Positions 52,701 to 59,369 are shown, counted from the first letter of the stretch. The stretch is 64,000 nt of DNA from Typhlomys cinereus (GCA_023101885.1 JALPQD010000635.1:186001-250000), one strand, 5' to 3'. The notes: generated from the letters alone by a model not told the origin. Program-made: numbers and translations.

Positions 52701-55204
52701 AGATGTCTGATGCTCAGGCGAAGGTGGACAGCTTCAAATCCTGGCTCTGCTGTTCATTTCCTGTGACACCTTTGAAAGCTGTTTAATTTCTTTGTTCCAC
52801 GTTTTGCATGTGTGAAGCAGCGATGAAACCATTGATTAAAGGGCACATTTTTCACACACATTTCTAGCTCTATCTTACGAGTGCCATTGCCCAGCTAGAT
52901 ACCCTAAATACTTACTATTCTAACTTAAAACAACTCTCTCGGTAGACCTAAATGCTTCCGACAAGAAAGCACCATCATGTTTCACTGCAATATTTTCATT
53001 CCTAATGGCATACGAAATACTGGTGTATCCTACAATTGATAGGATCTTAGTTTTTTCTCTGTGTGTGTGTGTTGAGTGCATACAGGTGTGGAAGCCAGAG
53101 GTCAGCTTTCAGTATCATTCCTCAGGAGCCATTCATGTTTTTATTAACGTGTGTGGGGGGTATATCTGTTGTTTGAATGTGTATGGGCACATACGTGTAT
53201 GGAGGTCTGAAGCTGAAATTGGGTGTCTCCCTGAATTTCCTCCACTTTATTTTTATTGAGTGAGGGTCTCTTAATAGAACCCAGAGCTCCTCAACTGCCT
53301 ATTCTAGCTAGTCAGTTTGGCCTAAGAACCCATCTCTGTCCCCTGAGCGCTGGGATCGCTAGGAGCTGCTGTGCCTGACACGCTTTTCTGTAATTCTGGT
53401 ACTGTGCACTCAGGTTTGAATGACAAGACTTAATCTGCTGGGCCATCCCCCACCCCCCCTGTTTTTTAATGTCTTATTGGCTAGTGAGCTCCAGAGATCT
53501 GCTATCTCTGCCTTCTCCCAGGGCTGAAAATATAAGTTCAGGCCACGTGCCTGGCATTTTTATGTGTGTTCTGGAGGCTGAACTCAGGCTCCCGTGCTTA
53601 GGTGGTTAGCATTACATTGGATACACGATCGCCCCAGCCCAACATCTTTCTGTCTGTCTGTTTTCAGTTTCCTCTTCTGGCAGCACTGGGCATGGAACCC
53701 AGGTCTCTTGCATGCGAGGCAAGCACTCTACCCTGGAGTCACTGTCCCAACACACCAGGGTTTGAAACTTGTTGACACATCTGGATGTCGCTGTCTTGTG
53801 AAAAGGTTATGGTATCACATAAGGGAAAAGTTAACAGGGAAGATGCAAAGCTGCTGACCATAAACGAGCTTCTGAATGAAGTTTGTCAGTTGCCTTTAAT
53901 GGAGGAAAATGGGTAAGTGAACTCAAGCTGGGGAAGAGTGGTGTGATCAGCCGAGCGCTGGAACAGAAAGGTGATCTGGGGAAGATGCCCTACATACCAA
54001 GGAAAGATAGACTGCAGCAGGTTAGAGTGCCAAAGGCAACCCAGATCCTAGGTCTAAATGGAGAGGGAAAAGCAATACATAATGGTGGGATCGTCATCTA
54101 TTTATACCTTCGAAGCGTTTCCCTGCTCTGAAGAAACAGTGGCTGTAGCAGAGCTGCGTTCCAGCAGGAGAGAAGAGATCCCAAGTATATTGCTATAACC
54201 AAAGAAGAGCTCCAAGGCAATAGAAACCATGGCCACACCAGAGCTTGGGAAAGGGCTTCACAGACACGTTGGCCTTTGACCCTGGATGACCCCTGTAATG
54301 ACTCCCATTACTCTGCTCAGTGAGAAAACTGGAGGCGAATTTGCAGCCCTAAAGGGGAAGATGCGCCTTGATCCTTTCTCCCGGGAGATGGGTCCTAAGG
54401 AGTAGAGTTTCCAAGCTCAGTGTGGCTGATTCCACAGATGAGCCCATCCGGTACCAGCCAGTCCAACAACCCAGAACCTTGCTGGTACGCCCAGAACCTT
54501 GCTGGATGGATGGATCACTTGGTTCCAACGGCTGTCTAAACTGCTTTCTCAACATGACCTTGGGCTGCCAGTCTTCCTCTTCAGAGGGTGTGGCCATGAG
54601 ATTTTTTTGCAATTCTCTTCTGTTTGTTACTTCCCTAGTGAGAAAATTGCTTTTCTTTCTCTTACCAAGGCAACGTTGATATTACTGAGGTATCAAAACC
54701 CTCCAAATTATAGTACCAACAATATCTACCACATTAAAAAACAAGAATATTGAGGAAAACATGTGATTCTTTGCATTGTTATGTGATGGAGTGGATGCCC
54801 TACCACTACGGTACCTAGGGCTTTGCTTCTTTAAGGAATCAGCCCTTGGTGCCCGGGATGTGTCAGCTTCTAGAACTTTCTCTTTACACCTTATGCTATC
54901 CCCAGACAGCCTCAGTCAATCGTCATCCAATCTCTAGGCCTCATGTACTCTGTATTCTGCCAGCCCAGAACCCTAATCCTAGACAAGGATACGCTTAGCC
55001 TACATCATAAATCTTTTCAGGGTTGTGTACTTGGGACATTCCTGGCCTTGGAAGGAGGCAGAATGCGCTGCGAAGGAAGAAGAAGATGGATGTGTTCTTG
55101 GTCTGTTTCACTGTTGTGTAGCCAGGCTTTGAAGAAAATCTCCATGCTGATGACGTCGTTGTCTAGAGTCTGAAGGTCCATGTCAGTTCCCAGGACGGAA
55201 TTCT
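20331..55204 (-). CDS. M1AP: Meiosis 1 associated protein, last six coding exons
   Basis: M1AP is a germ-cell protein needed for meiosis I in spermatogenesis; human defects cause spermatogenic arrest (family knowledge). The joined exons are 55204-55031, 46899-46743, 45156-45015, 23960-23754, 21720-21580 and 20492-20331. They give about 326 residues, matching residues of roughly 205-530 in human. All phases agree (2/1, 2/2, 1/0, 0/0, 0/0, 0/stop) and no internal stop remains. Recognisable blocks are LGTDMDLQTLDNDVISMEIF, FKAWLHNS, CLKCDLQERF, LTYGLPFILRPTSCWQLDWD, EWLLLAKGE, LTLLVKAVATRELMLPS and MLDSLELEPTYNPL. No enzymatic domain is known to me. Upstream exons for the N-terminal 200 residues were searched for up to 64000 and not found. 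One intron uses a GC donor. Confidence 0.93.
20905..21000 (-). mobile_element. B1-type SINE fragment
   Basis: GGCTGGGTCTCATTCCACCCAGACTGGCTCCAAAC and CTGCCTCTTAGCTTCCCAAGCGGTGTGACCACAGG, antisense B1, in an M1AP intron. Confidence 0.6.
21580..21720 (-). CDS. M1AP: M1AP penultimate coding exon
   Basis: The acceptor is CCTCTCCAG and the donor is AGAAAG|GTACCA. It is 47 codons, SMLDSLELEPTYNPLQ to SWGNRSVRK, phase 0 to 0. Confidence 0.92.
21927..22046 (-). CDS. Possible 39-residue membrane microprotein frame
   Basis: An ATG in strong Kozak context (CCCACCATGA) opens a frame of 39 codons ending TAG. It has a hydrophobic core, YTAALVLLTGAVLLSA, and a polar Cys-containing tail. It lies within an M1AP intron on the M1AP strand. 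I recognise no family. It may well be chance. Confidence 0.2.
   Translation of the reverse strand: MKDTHSLAAYTAALVLLTGAVLLSATHFRCQDQGPLRSS
22917..23050. repeat. (TG)-rich imperfect microsatellite
   Basis: TG, TGCA and TGTCCG units in an M1AP intron; GTGTCCGTGTGCATGTGCATCT is tandemly duplicated. Confidence 0.75.
23160..23343 (-). mobile_element. SINE subfamily B, internally deleted
   Basis: A (TG)n(AG)n tail, then only the distal third of the element ending GAGAGATGGCTCAGGGGTTAAGA on the minus strand. Confidence 0.75.
23437..23507. repeat. (CA)n microsatellite with adjacent SINE-like remnant
   Basis: A near-pure run of about 30 CA units, followed by GGGAATTGAATTCAGGTTACGG ... ACTGAGCCACCTTGCAGCCC to 23603, an antisense older B2-like head. 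Confidence 0.85.
23754..23960 (-). CDS. M1AP: M1AP exon with GC splice donor
   Basis: The acceptor is GTCGCTGCAG. It is 69 codons, KREWLLLAKGEP to EDSLKMAE. The 3' boundary reads GCAGAG|GCAAGT: a GC donor with otherwise perfect consensus. No GT nearby keeps the frame into SMLDSLE of the next exon. Confidence 0.92.
24127..24255. repeat. (TG)n(AG)n compound microsatellite
   Basis: About 18 TG units, then AG units with ACAGAGAGAGAGA interruptions. Confidence 0.9.
24306..24572 (+). mobile_element. SINE subfamily A with perfect target-site duplication
   Basis: AGAAATGCCCTTCAA at 24291-24305 is repeated at 24573-24587. The copy is full length, with a short CA tract and the tail TTGAATAAATAATAATAAAAAAATT. 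Confidence 0.93.
24943..25234 (-). mobile_element. SINE subfamily A
   Basis: Full-length antisense copy. CCAACCTCCCCC flanks it on both sides as an imperfect target-site duplication. Confidence 0.88.
25290..26368. other. M1AP intron, mostly unclassified
   Basis: 25290-25900 looks like an old interspersed repeat (GCTGTGAGACAACACTGACGCTC at its edge; related wording recurs near 61700 and 62870). I cannot name the family. No exon is seen. Confidence 0.35.
26380..26483 (+). pseudogene. U6 snRNA retropseudogene
   Basis: It matches U6 from the 5' TGCTCGCTTC through GGATGACATGCAAATTCGCGAAGCGTTCCATATTTT, with several substitutions and a deletion in the AGAGAAGATTAGC region. An 11-base direct repeat GAAACACCCTC at 26369-26379 and 26497-26507 flanks it. 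A short A-rich tail follows. It is therefore a LINE-mobilised copy; the loss of sequence in the catalytic region argues against function. Confidence 0.93.
26998..27087 (+). mobile_element. SINE subfamily B, head only
   Basis: GGGCTGGAGAGATGGCTCAGGAGTGAAG to ACGCTAGGCAA, cut off by the following subfamily A copy. Confidence 0.8.
27088..27347 (+). mobile_element. SINE subfamily A
   Basis: Full-length head and body ending in (CA)22; the AATAAA tail is missing. Confidence 0.88.
27350..27605 (+). mobile_element. L1 ORF2 remnant (upstream of the RT domain)
   Basis: The degenerate frame matches the L1 ORF2 region around KLEINN and ETNENENTTYQNLW ... KFIALNAYIKK, with many stops. It belongs with the fragment at 30745. 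Confidence 0.65.
27628..27735 (+). mobile_element. B1-type SINE
   Basis: AGCCAGGTGTGACAGCACATGC to AATTCAAGGCCAGACTGG. Confidence 0.6.
28017..28442 (+). mobile_element. Solo-LTR-like element, MaLR type (copy 2)
   Basis: TGTCATGGTTAGGCACAGGTGTC to CTGTAACA, with TG...CA termini. The full element is about 425 bases. Confidence 0.65.
28468..28603 (+). mobile_element. B1-type SINE
   Basis: AGCATGGTGGCACACATCTGCCATCCCAGCACC, AAGTTCAAGGCCATTCTTGACTACATAG, and an A-rich end CTGTCTCAAAAAAG. Confidence 0.7.
28630..29000 (+). mobile_element. Older B2/B4-like SINE
   Basis: GAGAGATGGCTCAGAGGGTAAGAGCACTTGC head with the tRNA-like boxes, then a B1-like middle and a CACACATATA tail. Confidence 0.55.
29322..29372. 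repeat. (AG)n/(GGGAGA)n microsatellite
   Basis: GAGA and GGGAGA units between SINE remnants. Confidence 0.85.
29630..29770 (+). mobile_element. SINE subfamily B fragment
   Basis: GGGCTGCGGTGGTGGCTCAGGAGTTAAAG head and GGCGGAGCCTGGGAAACCCAGAGC body with a deleted middle. Confidence 0.65.
29958..30243 (-). mobile_element. SINE subfamily B
   Basis: Antisense, starting with (TG)24, then the B body, to the head GGGCTGGAGAGATGGCTCAATGG. Confidence 0.85.
30439..30738 (+). mobile_element. SINE subfamily B
   Basis: GGGCTGGAGAGATGGCTCAGGAGC to AATAAATGAAATAAAATAG; the CA tract is short and interrupted. Confidence 0.88.
30745..31290 (+). mobile_element. L1 ORF2 reverse-transcriptase remnant with a nested SINE
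   Basis: Degenerate matches to the L1 RT region around IIVQ*MQKAFDKI and the downstream GIE segment. A subfamily A SINE at 31025-31208 interrupts it. Several frame breaks make it inactive. Confidence 0.65.
31025..31208 (-). mobile_element. SINE subfamily A, 5' truncated
   Basis: The tail, (TG)n and body run as far as CTCCTTGTTTAC; the tRNA head is missing. Confidence 0.85.
31303..31484 (+). mobile_element. SINE subfamily A, 3' truncated
   Basis: GGGGGCTGGAGAGGTGGCTCAGG to AAATAAGGAGGAGGTG. Confidence 0.85.
31485..31675 (+). mobile_element. B1-type SINE with (CA)n tail
   Basis: GGAATAGTGGCTCATGCTTATAATTCC, AGTTCAAAGCCATTTTGGGC, CCTTGTCTCAAAACG, then about 20 CA units. Confidence 0.7.
31676..33454. 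other. M1AP intron, no recognisable gene or repeat
   Basis: No SINE, LTR or exon signature is seen, and composition becomes AT-rich after 32500. It is the longest apparently unique tract in this intron apart from 38240-40980. Confidence 0.4.
33455..33725 (-). mobile_element. SINE subfamily B, diverged
   Basis: Antisense, with GGTGTAGGTGTGTGGG repeats in place of pure TG, ending GAGAGATGGCTCATGTG on the minus strand. Confidence 0.75.
33740..34005 (-). mobile_element. SINE subfamily B
   Basis: A second antisense copy directly next to the previous one, starting (TG)n(CG)n at 33754-33793. Confidence 0.75.
34006..35135. other. M1AP intron, no recognisable gene or repeat
   Basis: No exon or known repeat signature identified. 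Confidence 0.35.
35137..35762 (+). mobile_element. SINE subfamily B split by a subfamily A insertion
   Basis: The B element occupies 35137-35191 and 35507-35762. The A element at 35192-35506 sits inside it, flanked by the 14-base duplication AGAAACAGGAGATC (35178-35191 and 35507-35520). Confidence 0.93.
35192..35506 (+). mobile_element. SINE subfamily A, nested, full length
   Basis: GGGCTGGAGAGGTGGCTCAGG head, an unusual G12 run at 35291-35302, the body, and the tail TTGAATAAATGATAATAATAATAAAAAAATT. Confidence 0.93.
35714..35830. repeat. (CA)n(GACA)n compound microsatellite
   Basis: About 24 CA units followed by GATAGACAGACATCTAGACA and a GACA run. Confidence 0.9.
36305..36690 (+). mobile_element. 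SINE subfamily B, diverged
   Basis: GGGGAAGATGGCTCAATGGTCAAGCC head, B body with an insertion near 36460-36520, and a CACACATGCA tail ending in an A run. A close relative lies at 39432-39770. Confidence 0.65.
37365..37545 (+). mobile_element. B4-like SINE remnant with (AAAC)n tail
   Basis: GTGAGATTACTCAGTGGATAAATG head, TTTTGAAGGTTGTCCTCTG, and eleven AAAC units at 37497-37543. Confidence 0.6.
37930..38170. repeat. AT-rich (TATA/ATGTAAGTAT) tract
   Basis: Low-complexity AT-rich sequence with repeated AAGTATATAAG-like units and two copies of ATGATAGAGAGATAATAC. Confidence 0.7.
38240..40977. other. M1AP intron, mostly unclassified
   Basis: It contains a diverged SINE at 39432-39770, a (GTGC)n run at 40371-40398 and an old B1-like antisense fragment at 40420-40620. 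38690-39310 ends with AATAAAAAAG and could be an old retroelement end, but I cannot name it. Confidence 0.35.
40978..41106 (+). mobile_element. B1-type SINE
   Basis: GAGCCAGGCATGCTGGCACCCAC to AGAGGCCAGCCTAGGTTACATGAGG. Confidence 0.7.
41110..41432 (+). mobile_element. SINE subfamily A
   Basis: GGGCTGGAGAGGTGGCTCAGG to TTGAATAAATAAAAATAAAAAC, with (CA)n at 41322-41361. Confidence 0.9.
42296..42600 (-). mobile_element. SINE subfamily A with perfect target-site duplication
   Basis: AATCTTTAAACACTTT at 42280-42295 is repeated at 42601-42616. The (TG) tract runs from 42325 to 42386. Confidence 0.93.
42618..42917 (-). mobile_element. SINE subfamily B
   Basis: (TG)23, GTATCAGAGGGCACTGTGTGTCC, body, and the head AGCTGGAGACATGGTTCAGG on the minus strand. 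It immediately follows the duplicated target site of the A copy. Confidence 0.88.
43160..43345. repeat. (GATA)/(GGTA) compound tetranucleotide array
   Basis: About 180 bases of mixed GATA, GGTA and GCTA units. Confidence 0.92.
43940..44226 (-). mobile_element. SINE subfamily B
   Basis: (TG)n, TCTCAGAGGGCACAGTGTGTCC, to the minus-strand head GGCTGGAGAGATGGCTCAGGGGG. Confidence 0.88.
44640..44921 (-). mobile_element. SINE subfamily B
   Basis: (TG)18 at 44660-44697 through to the head GGGCTGGAGAGATGACTCAGG; it lies 94 bases from the M1AP exon at 45015. Confidence 0.88.
45015..45156 (-). CDS. M1AP: M1AP coding exon (LTYGLPFILRP)
   Basis: The acceptor is TCTCTTCCAG and the donor is CTGCTG|GTGAGT. 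The first base completes the lysine codon left by the previous exon. It encodes AVKSSGLCESLTYGLPF to HALCHSLL, the most conserved stretch of the protein in this window. Confidence 0.94.
45268..45589 (-). mobile_element. SINE subfamily B
   Basis: TG/CG-rich start, GTATCAGAGGGTACTGTGTG, to GGGGCTGGAGAGATGGCTCAGGG. Confidence 0.88.
45838..46062 (-). mobile_element. SINE subfamily B, diverged
   Basis: Preceded by (TC)n at 45807-45830; body and head (GGCAGGAGAGATGGTTCAGGGG) recognisable. Confidence 0.75.
46288..46612 (-). mobile_element. Older B-related SINE
   Basis: GTCCAAGGGTAACATCAGTAGTCATCC and GGGATCCAAACTCAGGTCTC; the central part carries TTAAACCAAAATCAGGCTATGAGGGCTGG, an extra segment also seen at 47985-48050 and 55935-55985, marking a separate subfamily. 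Confidence 0.6.
46743..46899 (-). CDS. M1AP: M1AP coding exon (CLKCDLQERF)
   Basis: The acceptor GAAG follows directly on a run of about 20 T (on the minus strand), which serves as the polypyrimidine tract. The donor GTCAA|GTACGG is weak. It is 157 bases, phase 2 in and 2 out: CLKCDLQERFLSPSLL to QSPCYQLRVVK. Relative to human it lacks two residues in the SSASHYK segment. Confidence 0.88.
47868..48200 (-). mobile_element. Older B-related SINE (extra central segment)
   Basis: (TG)n start, GAGACCCAAGGGTGACTTCGGG, the TAAAACCAGAGTATGTTAGTAG segment, and the head with GAGGTGACTCAGTGG. Confidence 0.65.
48604..48675. repeat. Left stub of the 18-bp minisatellite
   Basis: Four diverged units of the AGGAAAGAATGTTACAGT type, ending where the LTR-like element begins. 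Confidence 0.85.
48676..49080 (+). mobile_element. Solo-LTR-like element, MaLR type (copy 3), inside the minisatellite
   Basis: GTTAGGCACAGGTGTCAACTTGACC to GGCTGACTGCAACAG. Minisatellite units lie on both sides, so the element entered an existing array. Confidence 0.7.
49081..49288. repeat. 18-bp minisatellite, first array
   Basis: About eleven units of AGGAAAGAATGTTACAGT and variants (TTACAATA, TTATAGTA, CTACAGTA, TTACTGTGGC, CTACTATGGT, TTGTGGT), ending abruptly at a SINE fragment. Confidence 0.92.
49289..49370 (+). mobile_element. SINE subfamily B fragment
   Basis: GGCTCAGGGATTAAAGAC to AAAAATGTTGGGCAGA; the rest of this element (GGGCAGATATGACCGTGG) resumes at 49718 after the next SINE, so it was split by an insertion. 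AAAATGTTGGGCAGA flanks that insertion as a duplication. Confidence 0.75.
49371..49710 (+). mobile_element. SINE subfamily B, nested
   Basis: GGGCTGGAGAGATGGCTCAGGGG to AATAAATAAATGAATAATTAG and (GATA)n, followed by AAAATGTTGGGCAGA, which also precedes the element. Confidence 0.88.
49718..50117. other. Remainder of split SINE and unclassified spacer
   Basis: The 3' half of the split B element runs to about 49935 with an (AG)n tail. The spacer then leads into the duplicated LTR segment with no further signature. Confidence 0.5.
50118..50349 (+). mobile_element. 3' part of the MaLR-type LTR (duplicated copy)
   Basis: Apparently identical to 48846-49077. It begins mid-element at ACAGCTGGTTGAGAGAG, so it arose by duplication and not by insertion. 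Confidence 0.85.
50350..51563. repeat. 18-bp minisatellite, second array with higher-order structure
   Basis: About 1.2 kb of the same units. They are organised as a 78-base module (TTATAGT 18, TTACTGTGGC 21, CTACTATGGT 21, TTGTGGT 18) and a 114-base module with two extra 18-mers (CTACAGT, TTACAGT). Long and short modules alternate irregularly about ten times. Almost all units are multiples of three, with single exceptions near 50712, 50795 and 51220. Confidence 0.95.
51564..51668 (-). mobile_element. ID-family SINE (tRNA-Ala-like) with poly-G/poly-A tail
   Basis: On the minus strand: GGGTTGGGGATTTAGCTCAG, GAGCGCTTGCCTAGCAAGCG and GTTCGGTCCCCAGCACC, then about 22 G and about 11 A. CTACAGTAGA at 51554-51563 and 51668-51677 is a 10-base target-site duplication. 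It is inserted at the right end of the minisatellite. Confidence 0.95.
52015..52318 (-). mobile_element. SINE subfamily A with perfect target-site duplication
   Basis: TGATCTCGGCCCTCCT at 51999-52014 is repeated at 52319-52334. Full-length antisense copy with an interrupted TG tract. Confidence 0.93.
52380..52590 (+). mobile_element. SINE subfamily B, diverged
   Basis: GTGGCCCAGGAGGGCTCAGGGGTTAAAGCC head and CAATCCTGGATGATTCCTGATGTCGCC body. Confidence 0.65.
52591..55030. other. M1AP intron, unclassified
   Basis: Old SINE-like antisense remnants lie near 53080-53390 and 53470-53760 (GAACTCAGGCTCCCGTGC, CCAGGTCTCTTGCATGCGAGG). I see nothing assignable in 53770-55030, upstream of the exon on the plus strand. 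Confidence 0.4.
55031..55204 (-). CDS. M1AP: M1AP coding exon (LGTDMDLQTLDND)
   Basis: The acceptor is TCGTCCGCAG. It encodes ENSVLGTDMDLQTLDND to PPSKARNVP. Reading on meets TGA after seven further codons. The exon is therefore taken to end at CCAA|GTACAC, which gives the phase needed to make ATG-TGT (MC) with the next exon. The donor is weak but is supported by phase. Confidence 0.85.
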
Positions 55205-55256
55205 CTGCGGACGAAGGGAAATGCTGGTTAAAATGTTCAATTTTAAAGTTGTTTTC

Positions 55257-55388
55257 TTTTTTTGAGACAGGATCTTGTCATGTAACGGCTGGCCTGGAAC
55301 ACGGTGTAGACCAGGCCTTGAATTTGCGATGAGCTTCCTACCTCTGCCTCCCAAGTACAGGGATTGCAAATGTGAGCCACTACCTTCC
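55257..55388 (-). mobile_element. B1-type SINE
   Basis: TTTTTTGAGACAGGATCTTGTCATG, GGCTGGCCTGGAACACG, CTCTGCCTCCCAAGTACAGGGATTGC; it starts about 50 bases from the M1AP exon acceptor at 55204. Confidence 0.8.
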
Positions 55389-55393
55389 ATTAA

Positions 55394-55740
<347 letters not shown>

Positions 55741-55769
55741 CCCAGTTAAGTTTTAATGATAATTTAAAA

Positions 55770-56060
55770 AAAATCTTTCATGTATGTGCGTATGAGGCAT
55801 GTGCATATTTATATGTGTGCATTTTATATGTGGGTAGATGTATGTGTATATACATGAGTGAGTGTGACTGTGGGGGCTCAAAGGTGATTTGAGAAACACC
55901 CTTCATTTTTGTTCCATCTTATTTCTGTGAGTCTGGGTCTGTCATTAACCCACAGTACACCATTAGGGCTAGTCTGGCCAGTCGGTTTGCTTCTGGAGAT
56001 TTTTACTCTGTCTTCCAGGGCTGGAATTACAGGTGTACTACCACACCTGCTAGCACTTTT
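55770..56060 (-). mobile_element. Older B-related SINE (extra central segment)
   Basis: GGGGGCTCAAAGGTGATTTGAG, CATTAACCCACAGTACACCATTAGGGC, CTTCCAGGGCTGGAATTACAGG. Confidence 0.55.
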
Positions 56061-56072
56061 TAAAAAATTTTT

Positions 56073-56117
<45 letters not shown>

Positions 56118-56125
56118 CATCCATC

Positions 56126-56170
<45 letters not shown>

Positions 56171-56398
56171 GGCACTGTGTGTCCCTGTGGAGGACCAAGG
56201 GTGACTTCAGGAATCACCTGGGTTGCTTCTACCTCCTTCTTGCTTCACTCTGGGATTTCCCAGGTTCTGCCCACTAGAGGCAGAAATGCAGGCTGCTACT
56301 CTTTCTGCCTGGCATTTTTACGTGGGACCTGGGATCTGAACTCAGGATCTTCTGCTTGTGAGGCAGAGTCTTAATCCCTAAGCCATCTCTCCAGTTCT
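56073..56398 (-). mobile_element. SINE subfamily B with (ATCT)n(TG)n tail
   Basis: (ATCT)11 at 56074-56117, (TG)18, then GAGAGAGGGCACTGTGTGTCC and the B body to CTGGAGAGATGGCTTAGGG. Confidence 0.85.
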
Positions 56399-56519
56399 AA
56401 CCCCCCCCCCCTTGGCTCAGCATTCTTACATGGGATCTGGGAATCCCAATTTAGGTCCTTTTGCTTACAAGGCAAAGGCTTTAAGCAGTAAGCCATCTCC
56501 TCAGCCCATTAGTGCAACT

Positions 56520-57020
56520 TTTTGAAAAATACAAAACTTAAATCGCTTGTCTCTTAACCTATCAGTTGTATCACAAGATATCCATCCTAGGGATAGTCTT
56601 GGAGAATATACAAGAGACATAGGCAAAGATGTTCAGTACTGTTGTACTAACCTCAAAATGCCATCCAACGAGGCACTTCTGGCCTCCACTGATAGAGGAC
56701 TGTTTATATATATTATGGCACACTTCAGCGAGAGAGTATATGCAACTGTTGAAGTAAACTAAATATGTTGACATGAGAAGCGAAGAGAAAATAATCAAGG
56801 AATTTATAGGACAGATGCGATTCCATGTGTATGAGCATAAAACTAACTGCATAAGGATACACATATGTATGTAAAACTACTTATAAAGCCTGGAAGACTC
56901 TCATGAAACTATAAAGAATGGATAGTGCGCTACAATCTCTTTTTACTATAGCAATTGAATTTCAGTTTAATTGTGTACGTCACCTTAAAAATATTCTACA
57001 ATATAAAAGTCACCAAAAAT
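56520..57020. other. AT-rich intron, unclassified
   Basis: Low-GC sequence with no exon or named repeat signature. Confidence 0.35.
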
Positions 57021-57353
57021 TTGGGCTGGAGAGATGACTCAGGGGTTAAGACTCTGCTTCAAAAGCAGAAGGAACCTGAATTCAGAGTCCAGATCCTCTG
57101 TAAAACAAAAACACAAACACAAACAAAAAACAGATGGAAATGGTGGGGGTGGTCTGCACTTGCGACCCTGTAAAATGGAGCCTGGGAAACTCCAGAGCAA
57201 AGCCAAGAGGAGGGAGAGCAAACCAGGATGATAGCTGAAATCACCCTTAGGCCTTCACGGGCACACACAGTACCCTCTGATACACACAGACACACAGAAA
57301 CAGACAGAAAGACAGACAGACAGATACACACACGGATGGATAGACAGATAGAC

Positions 57354-57405
<52 letters not shown>

Positions 57406-57432
57406 GATAGATAGATAGATAGATAGATATTT
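57021..57432 (+). mobile_element. SINE subfamily B with (GACA)n(GATA)n tail
   Basis: GGGCTGGAGAGATGACTCAGGGGTTAAG to GGCACACACAGTACCCTCTGATAC, then tetranucleotide repeats 57300-57430. Confidence 0.85.
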
Positions 57433-57545
57433 AAAAACCACTAAAAGATATTCAGCAATGCAGACTCAATAATTAGTTAACAAAGGAGATTTCAGCTTTA
57501 TATTATCGCAGTAAAATGCATTTAAGCGTTACTTCTGTTGTAAAA

Positions 57546-57815
57546 AATGAGAGGTGGCTCAGGGGTTAAGCCTCCGCCTTGCAGGTGGAAGGTCCTGAGT
57601 TCAGATCCTAGACCCCACGTATAGACGCCGGGTGGAAGCGGGGGCGGCCTGCGCTTCTGGTCCTGGTAGGGCGGAGCCTGTGAATCCTGGGGCAGAGTAA
57701 ACAAGGAGGAGGTGGAGGCGTCCATGGTGGTTCCCGAATTTGCTCGTGGTTCTACATGCACACACACATATACACACGTACACACACACACAATTGAATA
57801 AATAAATAAAGGAAT
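57546..57815 (+). mobile_element. SINE subfamily A
   Basis: GAGAGGTGGCTCAGGGGTTAAGCC to TTGAATAAATAAATAAAGG; the first six bases of the head are lost. Confidence 0.88.
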
Positions 57816-57839
57816 ATTTAAAAAAAAGAAAAAAATGAA

Positions 57840-58640
57840 TCTTAATATGTTAAAGAAAAAAAGAGAAAAATTATCGGGCTCTACCTGATGATAGAGATTA
57901 CAAAGTTAGTCATTGGTACCCTGTCTCACAAGGGGGAGGGGTTGGTCTGCCGGGGTGCGATCCATTCCATATCTGCTGGATGGTACTGAGTAGGTGGGTG
58001 AACGGGTTTTTATTGGTGTCCTTTCTGGGTTCAAGCAGCTCTGGTTGTAGTGGTGAGCTCTATGGGGAAGTCAAACAGAAGGAGGCAGAGGAAACCTGAA
58101 TGGAGGAACTGAGGCAAGAGCTGGGGGGGAAACTGGACAACCCCAGTTTTTTCTCACTTCATCATGAGGGACTCTGTGAAATGCCTTCACAAAGGGCCTA
58201 AGAAAAGCCAGGGGCGCGAATGAATGAACTTCTGTGTATGACTCACGGCACCCAGGCTGGTTTATTTCTAGAAGGACATTCCTGAGGACAAGTTGTTGGA
58301 AGTAGCAGACTCCCCACAGGAACAAAGAAGGCTCAGTCCGATGCGTCGCCTGCCTCCGACGTGGGAAGCGTGGGGAGGGTTAGATGACTTCACGGCTTAC
58401 GACTTACCCTGCGGCTGACAGGGAGCACGGGTGTATATCTTTGATCAGATGATGGAAACGATGCCATCTTTCCTGGATGATTATGAGGATTGTTCGCGAC
58501 CAGCTATTTTATTCCAACAAATGTACATAATATTCTGCCCTTAAGGAATTTTAAAAGCACATTAATCTTGACCATTCCTTCTCAAATTCTCTTCTGCTCC
58601 ATTCTGTTTTACAGTGCTGTGCTAATAAGTCGAAAGTTTT
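57840..58640. other. M1AP intron, unclassified, with one exon-like block
   Basis: No recognisable repeat. A minus-strand block at 58472-58408 has splice-like borders and is described under findings. Confidence 0.35.
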
Positions 58641-58679
58641 AAAATATTCTTTATTATTTATTATTTATTCAATTTATTC

Positions 58680-58738
58680 ATTTTTAAAATATTTTTTATT
58701 ATTTATTATTTATTCAATTGTGCGTGTGTGTATGTATG

Positions 58739-58783
<45 letters not shown>

Positions 58784-58936
58784 ACCACGGATGAATTCGG
58801 GAACCACCATGGACATCTCTACCTTGTTTATTCTGCCCTGATATTCAGGCGTCTATACATGGGATCTAGGATCCGAACTCAGGACCTTCTGCCTGCAAGG
58901 CAAAGGCTTAACCCCTGAGCCACCTCTCCAGCCCCC
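58680..58936 (-). mobile_element. SINE subfamily A, internally deleted
   Basis: TATTTATTCAATTGTGCGTG, (TG)n, and the head end intact; about 60 bases of body are missing after CTGCCCTGATATTCAGG. Confidence 0.85.
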
Positions 58937-58985
58937 AAAGAAACATTTTTTGTAAGAGAAACACTCTTTTAAAAAGCCATGTGAC

Positions 58986-59206
58986 GGACTGGAGAGATGG
59001 CTCAGGGGTTAATACTCTGTCTTGCAAGCAGAGTCCTGAGATCAGATCCCAAGTCCCATGTAAAAAGCGCCAAGTGGAAAAGGCTGTGGCCTGTACTTTC
59101 AGCCCTGGCAGGCAGAGTCTGGGAAATCCCAGGAGGAGGTAGAAGCAATCCAGAATGATTCCTGAAGTCACCCTTGGCCCTCCACAGGGACACACAGTGC
59201 CTTCTG

Positions 59207-59249
<43 letters not shown>

Positions 59250-59262
59250 CAATAAAATATTT
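58986..59262 (+). mobile_element. SINE subfamily B
   Basis: GACTGGAGAGATGGCTCAGGGG to (CA)n and AATCAATAAAATATTT. Confidence 0.85.
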
Positions 59263-59369
59263 ATATATTTTTTAAAAAGCCATGTGAAGGTGGCTCAGTG
59301 GGTAAAGTTCTTGGCCCGCAAGTGTTAAGGACTGGCTTGTGGATCCACAAAACTAAGGGAAAAGCTGGG

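Noticed and set aside
55009..55031. Apparent premature stop in M1AP after PPSKARNVP
   Set aside because: A donor AA|GTACAC before the stop gives the exact phase needed for the next exon at 46899, so the gene is intact here.
58071..58325. An 84-codon minus-strand frame considered as an upstream M1AP exon
   Set aside because: No similarity to the missing N-terminal part of M1AP and no convincing splice sites.
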